A model generated the notes under the pieces. It made no database searches. It was given only the letters and a program-made list of their open reading frames with translations, and was not told the DNA's origin. A DNA stretch of 8,166 nucleotides from NCBI GenBank assembly GCA_016296635.1, contig JAEDIZ010000094.1, positions 1 through 8,166 of the forward strand, written 5' to 3'. Every line of letters starts with the position of its first letter. Within the stretch, counting starts at the first letter, position 1. Of this stretch, positions 1-5,817 are shown in pieces. The position numbers and the translations under genes were made by a program. Source of the stretch: Oscillospiraceae bacterium. Lineage in GTDB: Bacteria > Bacillota > Clostridia > Oscillospirales > Oscillospiraceae.

Positions 1-256
1 GGTTTTCTTTGGCACGTCTTTGGATACTTTCGCCGTGCAGCGAAAGTACCCCGTCGGAGACATGACTATCCAAAAGTCATTGCCATGGCTGTCTTCCGCG
101 CCTGTGGCGCGGCGGGCCGTATTTCATGTGCCGCTTCCAGTCATTGGGGACGCCGACCCCTGCAAGGCGCATCCCAAATTTGCGGAACGCCGGGGGCGGA
201 TTGCGAGCCGGTGAAATTGTTTACTGACTCGCAATGACATATCTCTTGATGATGCA
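1..256. repeat. Non-coding left end with several inverted repeats
   Basis: No credible gene is seen here; the short open frames have no ribosome binding site and no recognisable protein. The stretch is rich in perfect inverted repeats: TACTTTCGC/GCGAAAGTA at 25-33 and 40-48, CCGCGCC/GGCGCGG at 96-102 and 106-112, and ATTGCGAG/CTCGCAAT at 200-207 and 228-235. The last one, with the following GACAT, resembles non-coding repeat units I recall as scattered between genes in Oscillospiraceae-type genomes, as does the GGGGACGCCGACCCC stretch near 137-151. That resemblance is from memory and no second copy exists in this window. It lies beyond the glmS terminator, so it is probably not part of the glmS mRNA. 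Confidence 0.4.
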
Positions 257-290
257 GAAAAATCCCGCGTCCAAAGTTCATGGACGCGGG
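257..290 (-). terminator. Intrinsic terminator of glmS
   Basis: A perfect 10-bp stem (CCCGCGTCCA at 264-273 with TGGACGCGGG at 281-290, 7-nt loop) lies 8 nt beyond the glmS stop codon. On the minus strand the stem is followed by ATTTTTC (263-257), a short U tract. Position and structure fit Rho-independent termination of glmS. Confidence 0.85.
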
Positions 291-298
291 GCGAAGCA

Positions 299-2134
299 TT
301 ATTCAACGGTTACGCTCTTTGCAAGATTTCTCGGCTTATCGATGTCGCAGCCGCGCTGCAATGCCACGTAATAGGCAAACAGCTGCAGCGGCACAACGCC
401 GAGACTCGGCAAAAACAGATCCTCGGTGTCCGGAATGATCAGCATGCCGTCTGCATTCTTCTTCATCTGCGAAGCTTTTGACTCGGTGGTGAGCGCCAGC
501 ACATTGGCGCCTCTCGCCTTGACCTCTACGACATTGCTCATGGCCTTGTCAAACAGAGCACCGTAGGTGCCGAGAGCAACGACCAGCGTGCCGTCCTCAA
601 TGAGGGAGATGGTGCCGTGCTTCAGTTCGCCGGAAGCGTAGGCCTCGGAATGAATATAGGAGATTTCCTTGAGCTTGAGAGAGCCCTCCAGACCCAGAGC
701 AAAGTCCACATTGCGCCCGATGAAAAAGACGGAATTATGATTGAAATACTGGGAAGCATAATACTGAATGGTTTCCCGGCTTTCCAATACGGTGTCCAGC
801 TTTTCCGGGATGCGCTGCAGTTCGGCAACGAGCTGCAGATAGCGCTCATCCGTAACGGTGCCGAGCAGATGCGCCAGCTCAATGGTGAGAATGTTCAGAA
901 CCGCCAGCTGCGTGGAATAGGCCTTCGTGGTGGCAACGGCGATTTCAGGCCCTGCCCAGGTGTAAAGCACATCATCAGATTCTCTCGCAATCGAACTGCC
1001 GACCACATTGACGATAGAAAGGATCCGCGCACCGCGGGCCTTTGCCTCGCGCAGAGCAGCCATGGTGTCCAGCGTTTCGCCGGACTGGCTGATGATGATG
1101 ACAAGGGTCCTGTCATCCACGATGGGATCGCAGTAGCGGAACTCCGAAGCCAGCGTGACCTCCACGGGCATCCGGGTCAGCTTCTCAATGTTGTATTTTC
1201 CCACCATGCCCACATGATAGGACGAGCCGCAGGCAACGATATAGAGTCTTCGAAGGCCCTGCAGCATTTCTTTGGTCAGGTTGAGATTTCCGAGATCAAT
1301 GCGGCCGTCTTTGATGCGGGGATGGATGGCGCGGCGAAGAGCCTCCGGCTCCTCCATGATCTCTTTGAACATGAAATGGGGATACCCGCCCTTTTCCGCA
1401 GCGGAAACTTCCCAGTCGATGTGATGGTGCTCTTTCTGAACGGGAAGCTCCATGGCGTTCAGGACGGTGATGTTGTCCCGTGTCAGAATGGCAACCTCAC
1501 CGTCTTCCATATAGCTAACCTCGCGGGTATATTTGACCAGCGCGGTGACATCGGAAGCGATGTAGCTGCAGCCATCGCCGTAGCCCAGCAGCAGCGGTGC
1601 ATCCTTGCGGGCGGCGTACATTTTATCCGGCTCGTCGGCGCAGATGATGCCGAGGGCGTACGCACCTTCGATGCGATGCAGCACCATGTAAAGCGCGTCC
1701 AAAACCGAGCCTGCCTCGCGCAGACAGTATTCCAGCAGCTGCGCAACGACTTCGCTGTCGGTGTCGGAGGTAAAGACGATGCCCTTCTCCTCCAACGCTT
1801 CGCGCAGCTCCAGATAGTTTTCAATGATGCCGTTATGTACCAGCGCGATTCTGCCGTTCTGGGAAAGATGCGGATGGGAGTTGATGTCGTTGGGCTCGCC
1901 GTGGGTTGCCCAGCGGGTATGACCGATACCGACGCAGCCGGGCAGCGTTCTGCCGTTGTCTGTTTTTTCGCAAAGATTCTGAAGCCTGCCCTTGGACTTG
2001 ACCACATGCAGAAGTCCCTGCTCCGCCACGCATACGCCGGCAGAGTCATAACCGCGGTACTCCAGTCTTGCAAGACCGTCCAGCAGAATGGGGGCGGCCT
2101 GCTCTTTCCCAATGTATCCTACGATACCACACAT
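299..2134 (-). CDS. glmS: Glutamine--fructose-6-phosphate aminotransferase (isomerizing)
   Basis: Cytosolic enzyme that makes glucosamine 6-phosphate from fructose 6-phosphate and glutamine, the first committed step to UDP-GlcNAc, peptidoglycan and other amino sugars. The 611 residues match the usual family length (about 600-610). The N-terminal class II glutaminase domain (about 2-220) begins MCGIVGYIG, so Cys2 becomes the N-terminal nucleophile after Met removal; HTRWATHG (72-79) and NGIIEN (101-106) are further glutaminase motifs. Two SIS sugar-isomerase domains follow: one with CGSS (302-305) and SQSGET (349-354), one with the ELKHG motif (His506). The C-terminus ends DKPRNLAKSVTVE with the catalytic-type Lys606. 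The ATG at 2134-2132 is preceded by AGGAGG (2153-2148) at a rather long 13-nt spacing. It is monocistronic, with its own promoter, ribozyme leader and terminator. Identity is essentially certain. Confidence 0.98.
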   Translation of the reverse strand: MCGIVGYIGKEQAAPILLDGLARLEYRGYDSAGVCVAEQGLLHVVKSKGRLQNLCEKTDNGRTLPGCVGIGHTRWATHGEPNDINSHPHLSQNGRIALVHNGIIENYLELREALEEKGIVFTSDTDSEVVAQLLEYCLREAGSVLDALYMVLHRIEGAYALGIICADEPDKMYAARKDAPLLLGYGDGCSYIASDVTALVKYTREVSYMEDGEVAILTRDNITVLNAMELPVQKEHHHIDWEVSAAEKGGYPHFMFKEIMEEPEALRRAIHPRIKDGRIDLGNLNLTKEMLQGLRRLYIVACGSSYHVGMVGKYNIEKLTRMPVEVTLASEFRYCDPIVDDRTLVIIISQSGETLDTMAALREAKARGARILSIVNVVGSSIARESDDVLYTWAGPEIAVATTKAYSTQLAVLNILTIELAHLLGTVTDERYLQLVAELQRIPEKLDTVLESRETIQYYASQYFNHNSVFFIGRNVDFALGLEGSLKLKEISYIHSEAYASGELKHGTISLIEDGTLVVALGTYGALFDKAMSNVVEVKARGANVLALTTESKASQMKKNADGMLIIPDTEDLFLPSLGVVPLQLFAYYVALQRGCDIDKPRNLAKSVTVE

Positions 2135-2147
2135 ATTTAATTATGTT

Positions 2148-2168
2148 CCTCCTGTTATTTTTACAGGA
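2148..2168 (-). promoter_or_regulatory. glmS Shine-Dalgarno with an overlapping hairpin
   Basis: On the minus strand TCCTGT (2168-2163) can pair with ACAGGA (2155-2150) across a 7-nt A-rich loop. The 3' arm includes AGGA, the first four bases of the AGGAGG ribosome binding site (2153-2148). If this 6-bp hairpin forms it would partly mask the site between the ribozyme and the glmS start codon. The dyad is seen directly; any effect on translation is inference, and a 6-bp stem is only moderately stable. Confidence 0.4.
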
Positions 2169-2169
2169 C

Positions 2170-2352
2170 AAACTCGCAGTTCATTTGCCTGATCCTTCGC
2201 TGACAGCATCTTTGTTTTGCGATTGCCCGCATATTTGCTGCTGCCTCACGCGCACGAAGGCGCACGGAAGCGCACCCGCCGAATTTTCGATCACGCTTCT
2301 CCTCGTTATCCGCTTTCGCATGGCGCAAAAGCGGCACATGGCGCTTTTACCG
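2170..2352 (-). ncRNA. glmS ribozyme: glmS ribozyme-riboswitch (GlcN6P-activated self-cleaving RNA)
   Basis: A catalytic RNA in the 5' leader of glmS. In this family glucosamine 6-phosphate acts as a coenzyme for self-cleavage of the mRNA, which lowers GlmS when its product is plentiful. On the minus strand the cleavage-site motif A|GCGCC falls at 2345|2344. It is followed by a P1 stem (CCGCTTTT 2334-2327 with GAAAGCGG 2317-2310), the conserved ACGAGGA (2307-2301 region), and a P3 stem (GAAGCG 2299-2294 with CGCTTC 2272-2267). P3 encloses the signature TCGAAAATTCGGCGGGTG (2290-2273). A P4 stem (GGCAGCA 2245-2239 with TGCTGTC 2208-2202) encloses the ACAAAGA segment. The element lies between a sigma-A-type promoter and the glmS ribosome binding site, as expected. 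The outer limits, especially the 3' end with the P4.1 region, are approximate. Confidence 0.92.
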
Positions 2353-2392
2353 GGATGAAACCCAATCCTCCTTTCCTTTCTGCGACATAGAT

Positions 2393-2421
2393 ATTATAGT
2401 ATAGAAAAAGGAAAATTGCTA
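2393..2421 (-). promoter_or_regulatory. Promoter of the glmS ribozyme-glmS transcript
   Basis: On the minus strand a perfect TATAAT (2398-2393) lies about 48 nt upstream of the ribozyme cleavage site. A weak -35 candidate, TAGCAA (2421-2416), sits 17 bp upstream. The predicted start near 2386 puts the whole ribozyme in the leader. The -10 is convincing; the -35 matches the consensus at only three of six positions. Confidence 0.65.
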
Positions 2422-2491
2422 CTGTGTATTTTGAGCAGACAGCTATGCCAAAAATGGAATAGACCCCACGAATTTGGAAGGGGAAAAACAA

Positions 2492-2519
2492 TTGATTTCG
2501 GACAAAGGTATGGTATGAT
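2492..2519 (+). promoter_or_regulatory. Promoter of copA
   Basis: TTGATT (2492-2497) and TATGAT (2514-2519) are separated by 16 bp and resemble a housekeeping sigma promoter. Transcription would begin near 2526, giving a leader of about 30 nt before the ATG at 2555. It diverges from the glmS promoter, with about 70 bp between the two -35 boxes. Confidence 0.65.
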
Positions 2520-2536
2520 ATTGATAAAGTAATACC
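2507..2536 (+). promoter_or_regulatory. Possible regulator site at the copA promoter
   Basis: GGTAT occurs twice in tandem (2507-2511 and 2512-2516) and its reverse complement ATACC follows at 2532-2536. The repeats overlap the -10 box and the predicted transcription start, a place where a repressor could act. I do not see a clear CopY box (TACAnnTGTA), and the arrangement is only loosely like CsoR sites. No copper regulator gene is present in the window. Treat this as a candidate only. Confidence 0.25.
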
Positions 2537-2554
2537 GAAATGAGGTGCAGGTAT

Positions 2555-5038
2555 ATGACTCAGCAGTTTACCGTCACCGGCATGACCTGCGCAGCCTGCA
2601 GTGCGCGGGTGGAAAAGGTTACCGGGCGGCTGCCCGGCGTCAGAAAATCTGAAGTCAATCTGCTCGCGGGCAGCATGGTTATTGAGTATGACGAAAAGGT
2701 GCTTTCTGCGCAGGACATTATTTCTGCCGTGGTGGATGCGGGTTACGGCGCGGAGGTTTTCGTTCCGAAGACGGAAAACCGGAGAAACACGCAGCAGGAA
2801 AAGGCACTTGAAGGCATGAAGAAGCGCATCATTGTGTCTGCTGCGTTTTTGATTCCGCTCATGTATTTGGCGATGGGGCATATGTTGGGGCTGCCTTTGG
2901 GCTTCGATCCCCACGGCTCCATGCGCAATTTCTTCTTTTATGCACTATTGCAGCTTGCGCTCTTGATGCCCATCGTGATTGTCAACCGCAGTTATTATCA
3001 GAAGGGCTTCAAAACGCTCTTCCACGGCGCACCTAATATGGACAGCCTGATTGCCGTGGGATCGGCTGCGGGCATTGTTTACAGCCTTTTCAATCTCACA
3101 ACCGGGCGCGAGATGGTGCTTTATTTTGAATCCTCCGGCATGATCCTGACCCTTGTGACGCTGGGCAAGTTCATGGAAACACGATCCAAGGGAAAAACCG
3201 GTGAGGCCATCGGAAAGCTCATGGATCTGTCGCCAAAAACCGCAGTTGTTCTGAAAGACGGGCAGGAACGGGAGATTCCGGTGGACGGGGTGCAGGTGGG
3301 TGATCTCATCGTTGTGCGGCCCGGCGCCCGGATTCCGGTGGACGGCGTGATCGTGGAGGGAAGCTCCTCCGTGGACGAGAGCGCACTCACGGGTGAATCG
3401 ATCCCGGCGGAAAAGAATCCCGGCGACCGCGTGGCGGCCGCCACCATCAACAAAACCGGCGCTTTCACTTTCCGGGCGGATAAGGTCGGCGAGGATACAA
3501 CGCTTTCGCAGATCATTCGGCTGGTGGAGCAGGCGGGCGGCTCCAAGGCGCCGATCGCCCGGCTTGCGGATAAGATCGCAGGCGTGTTTGTCCCGGTGGT
3601 CATGGTGATTGCGGCGTTGAGCGTTGTCATATGGCTGCTGGCGGGCAAGGAGCTAGCGTTTGCGCTTTCCAACGGCATTGCGGTGCTGGTCATTTCCTGC
3701 CCATGCGCGCTGGGACTGGCGACGCCCGTTGCCATTATGGTGGGCACGGGCCGCGGTGCGGAGCAGGGCGTTCTGTATAAATCCGCGGAGGCGCTGGAGC
3801 AGCTGCACAATGTCGATATTGTGGTCATGGACAAGACCGGCACGCTGACAAACGGCAGACCGGCGGTGACGGATATTCTGCCGAACGGGGTTTCGGTCGA
3901 GGCGCTTCTGCGTATTGCGGCAGGACTGGAGAAAAATTCCGAGCATCCGCTGGCGGAGGCTGTCATGCAGAAAGCGGCGGAGATGGGCATCGATGCACCG
4001 CAGGCGGCATCCTTCCGGGCCATCGCCGGAAAGGGCGTGGAGGCGGAAATCGACGGCAGACGGTATCTTGCCGGAAACCGCACCTTGATGCAGGAAGCGG
4101 GCATTGCGGCGGAATCCGCTGAAACCTATGCAAAGCAGGGCAAAACGCCCTTGTACTTTGCCGAAAGCGGCGGAAAGTTTCTCGGCGTCATTGCGGCGCA
4201 GGATATGGAAAAGCCGACAGCAAAGCAGACCGTGCAGGCGCTAAAAAAGCGCGGCGTCGAGGTGGTTCTGCTGACGGGCGACAACGAGATGACCGCGCAG
4301 GTGATCGCAGACCGGCTCGGCATCGATCGTGTGGTTGCCGGTGTGCTGCCGGCGGATAAGGAGAAGACTGTCCGCGAGCTGCAGAAAAACGGAAAAAAGG
4401 TCGCCATGGTGGGCGACGGCATCAACGATGCACCGGCCCTCATGCGTGCGGATGTGGGCATTGCTATCGGCGCAGGCACGGACATCGCCATGGAGTCGGC
4501 GGATGTCGTGCTGATGCGTTCCGATCCTATGGATGTGGCGAACGCCGTGGATCTGAGCCGCGCAGTCATCCGGAATATCAAGGAGAATCTTTTCTGGGCA
4601 TTTTTCTATAATGCGTTGGGCATCCCGCTGGCGGCGGGCGCGCTGTATCCGGCGTTCGGACTGACGCTCAGCCCCATGATCGGCGCGGCAGCCATGAGCT
4701 TCTCTTCTGTATGCGTGGTATCCAATGCGCTGCGGCTGCGCTTTTGGAAACAGAAAACCGAACCGGCGGAGTCAATGCCGGAATCTGAACCGACGGAAAT
4801 AAAAACAGAAATGAAATCTGAAAAGATTGAGGAGGAAACGAATATGACAACTGTGATCGAAGTAGATGGCATGATGTGCATGCACTGCAAGGCCCATGTG
4901 GAAAAGGCGCTGCTGGCTGTACCCGGTGTGGAAACGGCAGAGGCGGATCTGGAAAAGAAATGTGCCACCGTCACCGGCAATGCAGAGCGTGCAGCGCTGG
5001 TCGCTGCCGTCAAGGAAGCCGGCTACGAAGCAAAATAA
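2555..5038 (+). CDS. copA: Copper-exporting P-type ATPase with N- and C-terminal metal-binding domains
   Basis: Inner-membrane P1B-1 ATPase that exports cytosolic Cu(I) using ATP. From ATG 2555 it is 827 residues; GAGGTG at 2542-2547 is 7 nt upstream, so this start is preferred to the in-frame ATG at 2540, which overlaps that site. Domains in order: HMA metal-binding domain with GMTCAAC (Cys12, Cys15); membrane segments from about residue 90; actuator-domain TGES (279-282); the intramembrane CPC motif (382-384); phosphorylation motif DKTGT (Asp426); the P1B HP motif (His464-Pro465); GDGIND (620-625); and final membrane helices containing YN and MSFSS, residues typical of Cu(I) pumps. After the last helix comes a charged Glu/Lys-rich linker, then a second HMA domain with CMHC (Cys775, Cys778). 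A C-terminal HMA is less common than N-terminal ones. The gene stands alone with its own promoter and terminator. Confidence 0.95.
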   Translation: MTQQFTVTGMTCAACSARVEKVTGRLPGVRKSEVNLLAGSMVIEYDEKVLSAQDIISAVVDAGYGAEVFVPKTENRRNTQQEKALEGMKKRIIVSAAFLIPLMYLAMGHMLGLPLGFDPHGSMRNFFFYALLQLALLMPIVIVNRSYYQKGFKTLFHGAPNMDSLIAVGSAAGIVYSLFNLTTGREMVLYFESSGMILTLVTLGKFMETRSKGKTGEAIGKLMDLSPKTAVVLKDGQEREIPVDGVQVGDLIVVRPGARIPVDGVIVEGSSSVDESALTGESIPAEKNPGDRVAAATINKTGAFTFRADKVGEDTTLSQIIRLVEQAGGSKAPIARLADKIAGVFVPVVMVIAALSVVIWLLAGKELAFALSNGIAVLVISCPCALGLATPVAIMVGTGRGAEQGVLYKSAEALEQLHNVDIVVMDKTGTLTNGRPAVTDILPNGVSVEALLRIAAGLEKNSEHPLAEAVMQKAAEMGIDAPQAASFRAIAGKGVEAEIDGRRYLAGNRTLMQEAGIAAESAETYAKQGKTPLYFAESGGKFLGVIAAQDMEKPTAKQTVQALKKRGVEVVLLTGDNEMTAQVIADRLGIDRVVAGVLPADKEKTVRELQKNGKKVAMVGDGINDAPALMRADVGIAIGAGTDIAMESADVVLMRSDPMDVANAVDLSRAVIRNIKENLFWAFFYNALGIPLAAGALYPAFGLTLSPMIGAAAMSFSSVCVVSNALRLRFWKQKTEPAESMPESEPTEIKTEMKSEKIEEETNMTTVIEVDGMMCMHCKAHVEKALLAVPGVETAEADLEKKCATVTGNAERAALVAAVKEAGYEAK
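4830..4846 (+). promoter_or_regulatory. Internal ribosome binding site and in-frame ATG within copA
   Basis: AGGAGG at 4830-4835 is a perfect Shine-Dalgarno and lies 8 nt before an ATG at 4844-4846, which is in the copA reading frame (codon 764). It falls in the low-complexity linker exactly before the C-terminal HMA domain. As an initiation signal it is stronger than that of copA itself (GAGGTG). Function is inferred from position and quality. Confidence 0.55.
4844..5038 (+). CDS. Possible separate CopZ-like copper chaperone from an internal copA start
   Basis: Translation from the internal ATG would give a 64-residue protein that is exactly one HMA domain. It begins MTTVIEVDGMMCMHC (metal-binding pair at residues 12 and 15), continues through a predicted beta-alpha-beta-beta-alpha-beta fold and ends VKEAGYEAK. 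Length and layout match free CopZ chaperones (about 65-70 residues), which carry Cu(I) in the cytosol to CopA. It uses the same frame and stop codon as copA, so it would be a nested product, not a separate gene. Two histories are possible: a copA-copZ pair fused by loss of a stop codon with the old ribosome binding site kept, or a selected two-product gene. That the protein is made is inference; E. coli copA is a known precedent for a chaperone encoded inside copA, although there it arises by frameshifting. Confidence 0.45.
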   Translation: MTTVIEVDGMMCMHCKAHVEKALLAVPGVETAEADLEKKCATVTGNAERAALVAAVKEAGYEAK

Positions 5039-5043
5039 CGCAG

Positions 5044-5071
5044 AAGCTCCCGCCCATTTGGGCGGGAGCTT
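5044..5071 (+). terminator. Intrinsic terminator between convergent genes
   Basis: A perfect 12-bp stem, AAGCTCCCGCCC (5044-5055) with GGGCGGGAGCTT (5060-5071) and an ATTT loop, starts 5 nt after the copA stop. The plus strand continues TCTCTT, a modest U-rich tail. It also lies 4 nt beyond the stop of the convergent flavoprotein gene, but its minus-strand tail is not U-rich, so it probably serves copA better. Confidence 0.85.
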
Positions 5072-5075
5072 TCTC

Positions 5076-5696
5076 TTATCGGATGAAATTCGTCATCACG
5101 CGAGGTTCGGGTTCCGGCTCCGGAACACCAGCCTTTCTGCCGGCTTCCATGCACTGCAGGAAGTAGACCATGTTTTTTGCAAGCACGCGAAGGGTGCGCA
5201 GACCCTCCTCGTCCTTTGCAACGTCCTCGGGCACTCTGCCGTGTACCATGTTCCAGTAGCTGGAGGAAATGATGGGCATTTCGGTGATGCCGGGATATTT
5301 GAGCAGCTGCTCATAAGCTGCCGTGGTGCCGGCTCTGCGGGCAGAGGCGATGACGGCGCAGGGCTTGCGCCGGAAGGCGTCGGAGCCGAAATAGAAAGCG
5401 CGGTCGAGCAGGCAGGTCAGATTGCCGGAGGCTGCGGCATAATGCACCGGAGTGCCGAACACAAAAGCGTCAAAGTCTTTCGCTTTTTCCACAAGTTCAT
5501 TGACACCGCCGCCGAAAGCACATCTGCCGGTCTGATAGCAGGCACCGCAGCCGATGCAGCCGCCGATCGGCTGATTGCCGATCCAGTAGATTTCCGATTC
5601 TGCGCCGAGGGCTTTGAATACTTTTTCCATTTCCTGCAGGGCGGCATCGGTGCATCCGTGCTGGTGACCGCTGCCGTTGATGAGTAAAATTTTCAA
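5076..5696 (-). CDS. Flavodoxin-fold NAD(P)H-dependent oxidoreductase with Fe-S-type cysteine motif
   Basis: Probable FMN-binding redox protein of the NADPH-dependent FMN reductase / iron-sulfur flavoprotein group. The N-terminus MKILLINGSG is a beta strand followed by the FMN phosphate-binding loop. CIGCGACYQTGRC places Cys47, 50, 53 and 59 as CX2CX2CX5C, which fits the compact CX2CX2CX4-7C motif known to hold a 4Fe-4S cluster in iron-sulfur flavoproteins. FGTPVHYAAASG (about 79-90) is the second flavin loop typical of the fold. The tail ends with a PEPEPEPR stretch. I prefer a TTG start at 5696-5694 (206 residues): AAAGG lies 9-10 nt upstream, whereas the in-frame ATG at 5705 directly abuts that site. 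The physiological substrate and partner cannot be read from the sequence. It is monocistronic and divergent from the pseudouridine operon. Confidence 0.85.
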   Translation of the reverse strand: MKILLINGSGHQHGCTDAALQEMEKVFKALGAESEIYWIGNQPIGGCIGCGACYQTGRCAFGGGVNELVEKAKDFDAFVFGTPVHYAAASGNLTCLLDRAFYFGSDAFRRKPCAVIASARRAGTTAAYEQLLKYPGITEMPIISSSYWNMVHGRVPEDVAKDEEGLRTLRVLAKNMVYFLQCMEAGRKAGVPEPEPEPRVMTNFIR

Positions 5697-5720
5697 AAAA
5701 ATCATCCTTTCTTTTCTTTT

Positions 5721-5749
5721 TGCATACCATAAAAACGCGGCGAAGTCAA
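5721..5749 (-). promoter_or_regulatory. Promoter of the flavoprotein gene
   Basis: On the minus strand TTGACT (5749-5744) and TATGCA (5726-5721) are separated by 17 bp. The predicted start near 5714 gives a very short leader that just includes the AAAGG site, which supports the TTG start at 5696 over the ATG at 5705. Confidence 0.6.
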
Positions 5750-5767
5750 ACTATTTCTGCAGTATTC

Positions 5768-5796
5768 TTGACACAAAGGGAAAGCTCCACTATGAT
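5768..5796 (+). promoter_or_regulatory. Strong promoter of the pseudouridine salvage operon
   Basis: A perfect TTGACA (5768-5773) and TATGAT (5791-5796) are separated by exactly 17 bp, close to the ideal housekeeping sigma promoter. Transcription should begin near 5803, about 15 nt before the first gene. Confidence 0.85.
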
Positions 5797-5806
5797 AAAA
5801 CCATAG
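5790..5806 (+). promoter_or_regulatory. Dyad over the -10 box and start site of the pseudouridine operon
   Basis: CTATG (5790-5794) and CATAG (5802-5806) form an inverted repeat with a 7-bp AT-rich spacer, spanning the -10 box and predicted transcription start. Such a place suits a repressor, but arms of 5 bp can occur by chance and no regulator gene is next to it. Confidence 0.25.
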
Positions 5807-5817
5807 AATAACGGGCG

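Noticed and set aside
20..214. Short plus-strand open frame of 64 codons at the left end
   Set aside because: No ribosome binding site, and it runs through inverted repeats; better read as non-coding repeat DNA.
617..2140. Plus-strand open frame of 507 codons opposite glmS
   Set aside because: It is antisense to nearly all of glmS, has no ribosome binding site or recognisable domain, and is explained by GC-rich codon use in the real gene.
2492..2540. CopY-type operator (TACAnnTGTA) at copA
   Set aside because: No matching sequence found on either strand between the two divergent promoters.
2306..2914. Minus-strand open frame of 202 codons across the copA start and the glmS promoter
   Set aside because: It overlaps two promoters and the ribozyme and has no recognisable protein features.
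3121..4104. Minus-strand open frame of 327 codons opposite copA
   Set aside because: Ser/Pro/Thr-rich translation typical of a GC-rich antisense shadow; copA on the other strand has every catalytic motif.
4896..5687. Plus-strand open frame of 263 codons across the end of copA and the flavoprotein gene
   Set aside because: It runs through the copA stop and terminator hairpin in another frame and then antisense to the flavoprotein gene; no protein family is recognisable.
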